A program made the position numbers and the translations under genes. 36,908 nucleotides of DNA, taken from the NCBI GenBank assembly GCA_937904375.1, contig CALDIG010000297.1:1-36908 (forward strand), in the 5' to 3' direction. Each line of letters begins with the position of its first letter. Positions within the stretch are counted from its first letter, which is position 1. Below the pieces are notes generated by a model that saw only the letters and a list, made by a program, of their open reading frames with translations, made no database searches and was not told the origin of the DNA. This DNA is from an uncultured Prevotellaceae bacterium (lineage in GTDB: Bacteria; Bacteroidota; Bacteroidia; Bacteroidales; Muribaculaceae). Positions 32,750 through 36,908 of this stretch are shown in pieces.

Positions 32750-33421
32750 ATGATGAGAAAAACCGCTATGATAATGACCATGATGCTCATAGGAATAACG
32801 TGCGCTTGGAGTCAGACCTACCGCTATGAGATAGGTCCCGCCCTCGGTGTGAGTGGTTATCTGGGCGATGTGAACACGAGCAACATGTACAAGATGCCGC
32901 GAGTGGCAGGAGGAGGCATATTTCGCTATAACATGAACTCCCGCTTTGCCTTTAAGGGCAACCTCTTGTATGTGAACCTTGCTGGCGACAGCAAGAACAT
33001 AGAGTCGAAGTTCCCATTTGATCAGCAGTACAGCTTCACTGCTCATGTCGTGGACTTGGGAGGACAGGTGGAGTTCAACTTCTTTCACTTTGGCGACGGT
33101 CCCCGCTACAAGCACTACAAGCGCATCACGCCATATATCACCGCCGGTCTCGGAGCCGAGTTGACGTTTGCCAATGGCAACACGAGTTTTGGCATGGTGC
33201 TTCCGCTAGGTGCAGGTGTGAAGTTCAGGGTGAAAGAGCGCCTTAACTTGGGTTTTGAGTTCACCATGCGCAAGTCGTTCAGCGACAAGGTTGACGGCAT
33301 TACCGACCTCTATGGCTACAACCACGGCATCGCCAAGAACACTGACTGGTATTCAGTAGCGATGTTCACGGTAACCTACGAGTTCAGCAAGCGCTGTGTG
33401 AAATGTCATTATATTGAGTAA
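32750..33421 (+). CDS. DUF6089-type outer-membrane beta-barrel protein
   Basis: The start is placed at ATG 32750 (MMRKTAMIMTMMLIGITCAWSQ, a signal peptide), giving 223 residues. The mature part shows alternating amphipathic strands and the start YRYEIGPALGVSGYLGDVN typical of DUF6089, small eight-strand barrel proteins common in Bacteroidota. Other strands include ITPYITAGLGAELTF and LPLGAGVKFRVKERLNLGFE. It sits 15 bp upstream of uppS and ahead of bamA, an arrangement that recurs in the order; the role is unknown. Four C-terminal residues groups, RCVKCHY, add two cysteines after the last strand. Confidence 0.82.
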   Translation: MMRKTAMIMTMMLIGITCAWSQTYRYEIGPALGVSGYLGDVNTSNMYKMPRVAGGGIFRYNMNSRFAFKGNLLYVNLAGDSKNIESKFPFDQQYSFTAHVVDLGGQVEFNFFHFGDGPRYKHYKRITPYITAGLGAELTFANGNTSFGMVLPLGAGVKFRVKERLNLGFEFTMRKSFSDKVDGITDLYGYNHGIAKNTDWYSVAMFTVTYEFSKRCVKCHYIE

Positions 33422-33436
33422 TCTAGCAACAGAGAT

Positions 33437-34183
33437 ATGTCATCGATAGAAAAAATAGACCGCACCCGATTGCCAAAGCATGTTGCCATCATTATGGACG
33501 GCAACGGGCGATGGGCAAAGCAGCGAGGGCTGATACGCTCTATCGGTCACGAGAACGGTGTGACTACGGTGAGGCAAATTACTGAGATTGCCAGCGAGCT
33601 GGGAATAGGCTACTTGACGCTCTACACATTCTCTACCGAGAACTGGAACCGCCCGCAAGACGAGGTTGACGCTCTCATGAACCTGGTTGTGGTCTCCATT
33701 GAGCAACAGACGCCCGACCTTATCAAGAACAATGTGCGACTCACTGCCATTGGCGACCTTGAGCGCATGCCCCTCTTTGCCCGTCAGCGTCTCGCCAAGT
33801 GCATCGATGACACCTCACACTGCACCGGGCTGGTGCTGTGCTTGGCGTTGAGCTATTCGTCGCGCTGGGAGATAGTTGAGGCATGCAAGACACTGGCTCG
33901 CAAAGCTGTGGCAGGAGAGATTGATGCCGAGTCGATTGATGCCGACATGCTATCTCAGTCTCTCGCCACCAATTTCATGCCCGACCCCGACCTGCTAATC
34001 CGCACCGCCGGCGATGAGCGCATCAGCAACTTCTTGTTGTGGCAGATAGCCTATAGCGAACTCTATTTTACCGACAAATATTGGCCTGATTTCACTAAAG
34101 ACGACTTTTGCGAGGCACTTCTCAGCTATCAGCAGCGAGAACGTCGCTACGGCAAGACCAGTGAGCAACTGACGGCAAACTAA
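33437..34183 (+). CDS. uppS: isoprenyl transferase (undecaprenyl diphosphate synthase)
   Basis: UppS condenses isopentenyl diphosphate with farnesyl diphosphate to make the C55 carrier lipid for peptidoglycan and surface glycans. The 248-residue length is normal. Motifs: [14 protein letters not shown] (18-31) with the catalytic Asp21, [12 protein letters not shown] (62-73) and [15 protein letters not shown] with SELYF near 190-210. It is cytoplasmic or peripheral at the membrane. There are 15 bp to the preceding gene and 27 bp to bamA, so the three are likely cotranscribed. Identification is firm. Confidence 0.97.
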   Translation: MSSIEKIDRTRLPKHVAIIMDGNGRWAKQRGLIRSIGHENGVTTVRQITEIASELGIGYLTLYTFSTENWNRPQDEVDALMNLVVVSIEQQTPDLIKNNVRLTAIGDLERMPLFARQRLAKCIDDTSHCTGLVLCLALSYSSRWEIVEACKTLARKAVAGEIDAESIDADMLSQSLATNFMPDPDLLIRTAGDERISNFLLWQIAYSELYFTDKYWPDFTKDDFCEALLSYQQRERRYGKTSEQLTAN

Positions 34184-34210
34184 TACGTTCAAAATATTAC
34201 AAATACTAAT

Positions 34211-36859
34211 ATGCGATATATCAAGTTTTTAATAGTCTTTCTTGCGGTAATAGCACTTGGCACTACACTCAGTAATGCCCAAGAGTCCTATACCTTGAAT
34301 GATACAATCTTCTATCCGAAACTCACATTTAACGGCTCTCCATCGAGGTATGAGATAATGGGAATAAAAGTCTCTGGTGCCGACAACTATGAGGAGAGTA
34401 TTGTCATAGGATATTCCGGGTTGTCGCTTGGACAACGCGTAGATATCCCTGGCAGTGAGATTAAGAATGCGGCGAAACGCCTGTGGCATCAAGGACTCTT
34501 CTCGAAGGTTCAGATTAGAGTGGAGAAGATTTATGGCGGCAAGGCTTGGCTGGAGTTCAATCTTCGCCAGCAGCCACGCATCTCCAAGGTCAACTATGTG
34601 GGTATGAAAAAAGGCGAGCAAAAGGACCTCAGCGAGCGCTTAGGCAACATGGTGGGGCAGCAGATCTCCCCCAATGTATCAAACCGCATCGAGCAAATTG
34701 TGAATAAATACTATGCGGCTAAAGGTTTTGAAAAGGCCACTTGCGAAGTGCGTCAGCAGCCCGACCTCAGCAAGCAGAACGAGATGATTGTTGACATCGT
34801 GGTCGATAAGCATGAGAAGATAGGTGTGCATAAAATATATATAGAAGGTAACGAGGTGTTTGGCGACGGCAAGATAAAGCGCACGATGAAGAAGACCAAT
34901 GAGAGTGGCATTCTTAATGTCTTGAAATGGTTCAGTCAGAAGAAGTTTGTGCGCACCGACTACGAAGATGATAAGCAGCGCATCATCGACAAATATAACG
35001 AGAAAGGCTATCGCGATGCCGTGATAGTGTGGGACAGCATTGCCAACTACAACGATAAATCGGTTGACGTTTACCTCAAGATTGATGAAGGTCGTAAATA
35101 TTATATTTCCAACATCAACTGGGTGGGAAACACTGTGTATCCCACGGCTACCCTCAATGATATATTAGGTTTTGAGAAAGGCGACGTATATAACCAGAAA
35201 CTGCTCAACAAGCGAGTGAGTGAAGATGATGATGCCGTGTCTAATCTATATATGAACAACGGCTACCTATTCTTCCAGCTCATTCCCACCGAGACCAAGG
35301 TGGAGGGCGACTCCATCGACCTTGAGATGCGCATTTTTGAAGGAAAACAGGCTCGCATCAACAAAGTGGTGATAAACGGTAATGACCGCCTCTATGAGAA
35401 GGTGGTGCGTCGCGAGCTGCGCGTGCGCCCTGGTGAGCTCTTCAGCAAGGAAGATCTAGTGCGCTCGGCGCGAGAGATTGCCCAGACTGGTCACTTCGAC
35501 CCCGAGAAGATGGACATACGCCCTGAGCCTAACGAGGAGGACGGCACCGTGGATATCATTCTTAATCTAGAGTCTAAAGCCAACGACCAAATCGAGCTTT
35601 CGGCAGGTTGGGGACAGACGGGTATCATTGGTAAGGTAACGCTCAAGTTTACCAACTTCTCCATCAAGAACCTATTCCATCCGTCGTCCTATAAAGGCAT
35701 CATTCCTCAAGGCGATGGACAGACGTTCTCGATAAGCGCACAGACCAATGCCAAGTACTATCAGGCCTATAGCATCTCGTTTGTTGACCCCTGGTTTGGA
35801 GGCAAGCGCCCTAACACTCTGCAAGTGTCGGCCTTCTACAGCCGCACTACTGGTATCAACTCGTCGTTCTACAGCAGCCAGTACCAGAACTACTATTACA
35901 ACTACTTGTACAACGGTGGCTTGTATAACGGTTATAACAACTATTATGGCAACTACGGCAACAACTACTATGAGAATGCCTATGACCCGGGTAAATACCT
36001 GCAAATGGCGGGTGTGACAGTGGGATTTGGTAAGCGCCTGAAATGGCCCGATGACTACTTCACTCTCATGGCTGACCTGAGCTACCAGTGGTACAGCCTC
36101 AAGAATTGGGAATACATGTACTACATGAAGAACGGAGTGAGCAACTCGCTAGTACTGGGCTTGACTCTTTCCCGCAACAGTATCGATAACCCGCTCTACA
36201 CTCGCCGTGGTAGCTCGTTCACGCTCTCGTTCCACGCCACGCCTCCTGTAAATCTATTTGGCAAGAAAGACTGGAAGGCTCTGAGCGAAGCAGGTACCGA
36301 TGCCTCTAAGAAAGACCTATATCGCTGGATAGAGTACTGGAAACTCAAGTTCCAGTCGAAGACCTATACTCCACTTACCGACCCCGATGGCCGCTGGACA
36401 TTGGTGCTCATGACTCGCGCCGACTTTGGTTTGCTCGGCAACTGGACAAAACATGTAAAATCTCCATTTGAGACATTCTATGTGGGCGGTGATGGCATGA
36501 GCGGGAGCTACACCTATGCTACCGAGACTATCGCGCTGCGTGGTTATGAGAATGGAGCATTCACTCCTTATGGTCAGGAAGGTTACGCCTACACTCGCCT
36601 GGGCATGGAGCTTCACTTTCCGCTCATGCTCTCAAATAGCGCAACGATCTATCCGCTCATCTTTGTTGAAGCGGGAAATGCTTGGACCAGTGTTAAGAAC
36701 TTCAACCCGTTTGACCTGAAACGCTCCGCCGGCGTGGGAGCCCGCATCTATCTGTCAATGATTGGTATGATGGGTATTGACTGGGGTTATGGTTTCGATA
36801 AGGTTTACGGCACAAAGGGTGGCAGCAACTTCCACTTCGTGCTCGGACAGGAATTCTAA
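34211..36859 (+). CDS. bamA: outer-membrane protein assembly factor BamA
   Basis: BamA inserts beta-barrel proteins into the outer membrane. The 882-residue protein has a signal peptide (about 1-24), five POTRA-like repeats to about residue 470 (IMGIKVSGADNYEESIV; HKIYIEGNEVFGDGKIKR; ISNINWVGNTVYPTATLND; NKVVINGNDRLYEKVVRREL) and a C-terminal Omp85 barrel. The conserved loop-6 motif appears as LRGYENGAF near 775, and the end reads FVLGQEF. Residues ~553-595, in an early extracellular loop of the barrel, are mostly Tyr, Asn and Gly (for example YNGYNNYYGNYGNNYY), a low-complexity insert absent from proteobacterial BamA. It is 27 bp downstream of uppS. The stop is followed directly by a heptamer array. 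Confidence 0.95.
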   Translation: MRYIKFLIVFLAVIALGTTLSNAQESYTLNDTIFYPKLTFNGSPSRYEIMGIKVSGADNYEESIVIGYSGLSLGQRVDIPGSEIKNAAKRLWHQGLFSKVQIRVEKIYGGKAWLEFNLRQQPRISKVNYVGMKKGEQKDLSERLGNMVGQQISPNVSNRIEQIVNKYYAAKGFEKATCEVRQQPDLSKQNEMIVDIVVDKHEKIGVHKIYIEGNEVFGDGKIKRTMKKTNESGILNVLKWFSQKKFVRTDYEDDKQRIIDKYNEKGYRDAVIVWDSIANYNDKSVDVYLKIDEGRKYYISNINWVGNTVYPTATLNDILGFEKGDVYNQKLLNKRVSEDDDAVSNLYMNNGYLFFQLIPTETKVEGDSIDLEMRIFEGKQARINKVVINGNDRLYEKVVRRELRVRPGELFSKEDLVRSAREIAQTGHFDPEKMDIRPEPNEEDGTVDIILNLESKANDQIELSAGWGQTGIIGKVTLKFTNFSIKNLFHPSSYKGIIPQGDGQTFSISAQTNAKYYQAYSISFVDPWFGGKRPNTLQVSAFYSRTTGINSSFYSSQYQNYYYNYLYNGGLYNGYNNYYGNYGNNYYENAYDPGKYLQMAGVTVGFGKRLKWPDDYFTLMADLSYQWYSLKNWEYMYYMKNGVSNSLVLGLTLSRNSIDNPLYTRRGSSFTLSFHATPPVNLFGKKDWKALSEAGTDASKKDLYRWIEYWKLKFQSKTYTPLTDPDGRWTLVLMTRADFGLLGNWTKHVKSPFETFYVGGDGMSGSYTYATETIALRGYENGAFTPYGQEGYAYTRLGMELHFPLMLSNSATIYPLIFVEAGNAWTSVKNFNPFDLKRSAGVGARIYLSMIGMMGIDWGYGFDKVYGTKGGSNFHFVLGQEF

Positions 36860-36861
36860 GA

Positions 36862-36908
36862 TAAGTGTTAAGTGATAAGTGTTAAGTGTTAAGTGATAAG
36901 TGTTAAGT
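36862..36908. repeat. 7-bp-period array (TAAGTGT/TAAGTGA)
   Basis: Six contiguous heptamers and a partial seventh run from just after the bamA stop codon to the end of the window; the array may continue beyond it. The same heptamer is found five times at 1762-1796. Confidence 0.92.

Overview
The window looks like a chromosomal segment from a gut-type Bacteroidales bacterium, most likely near Muribaculaceae, Prevotellaceae or Tannerellaceae. The grounds are: Bacteroidota -7 promoter elements (TAnnTTTG) upstream of several genes; a dockerin plus a Por-type C-terminal sorting-like domain on one secreted enzyme; families typical of the order (DUF6242, DUF6089, DUF4886, DUF4922 and a MurT-like permease); and the uppS-bamA pair. 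The family-level guess is inference. No rRNA, tRNA, CRISPR array, transposase or phage gene was seen.

Left two thirds (168-23090, all minus strand): a large peptidoglycan (PG) breakdown and MurNAc salvage locus. In transcription order it holds a TolB-like propeller protein, a dockerin-bearing amidase, a BadF-type sugar kinase, a second multidomain amidase, a two-domain GT2 glycosyltransferase, a HIT/GalT-like DUF4922 protein, a SpoIID/LytB-type protein, an AmpG-like permease with a large periplasmic insert, a zeta-toxin-like kinase, a NamZ/YbbC exo-N-acetylmuramidase, a D-lactate-dehydrogenase-type flavoprotein/Fe-S fusion, MurT, MurK, MurQ and an SGNH esterase. The pathway reads as follows: amidases strip peptides and NamZ releases MurNAc in the periplasm; MurT and AmpG import; MurK phosphorylates; MurQ splits MurNAc-6P into GlcNAc-6P and D-lactate; and the flavoprotein can burn the D-lactate. 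Putative promoters lie before the propeller gene, the first kinase and the second amidase. From 17733 down to 168 gaps are mostly under 45 bp, suggesting one long transcription unit.

Middle (23699-28814): an AraC-type regulator divergent from an RND efflux permease that has lost its first ~340 residues, together with the expected membrane-fusion-protein gene, followed by an intact TolC-type gene and a DUF2284 protein. This looks like a deletion remnant of an efflux operon.

Right (28963-36859): ribD, convergent with a DUF4886 lipoprotein-like gene that seems frameshifted in its signal sequence; then a plus-strand envelope block of DUF6242 lipoprotein, DUF6089 outer-membrane protein, uppS and bamA.

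The most unusual signal is in the spacers. Many gene 3' ends are followed by short-period tandem arrays (7-, 8-, 9-, 20- and 54-bp units), some supplying the stop codon itself, and several fold into long inverted repeats. A second non-coding signal is a ~80-bp element duplicated upstream of the dockerin amidase and the propeller gene, with paired 10-bp-period direct repeats and, in one copy, a promoter.
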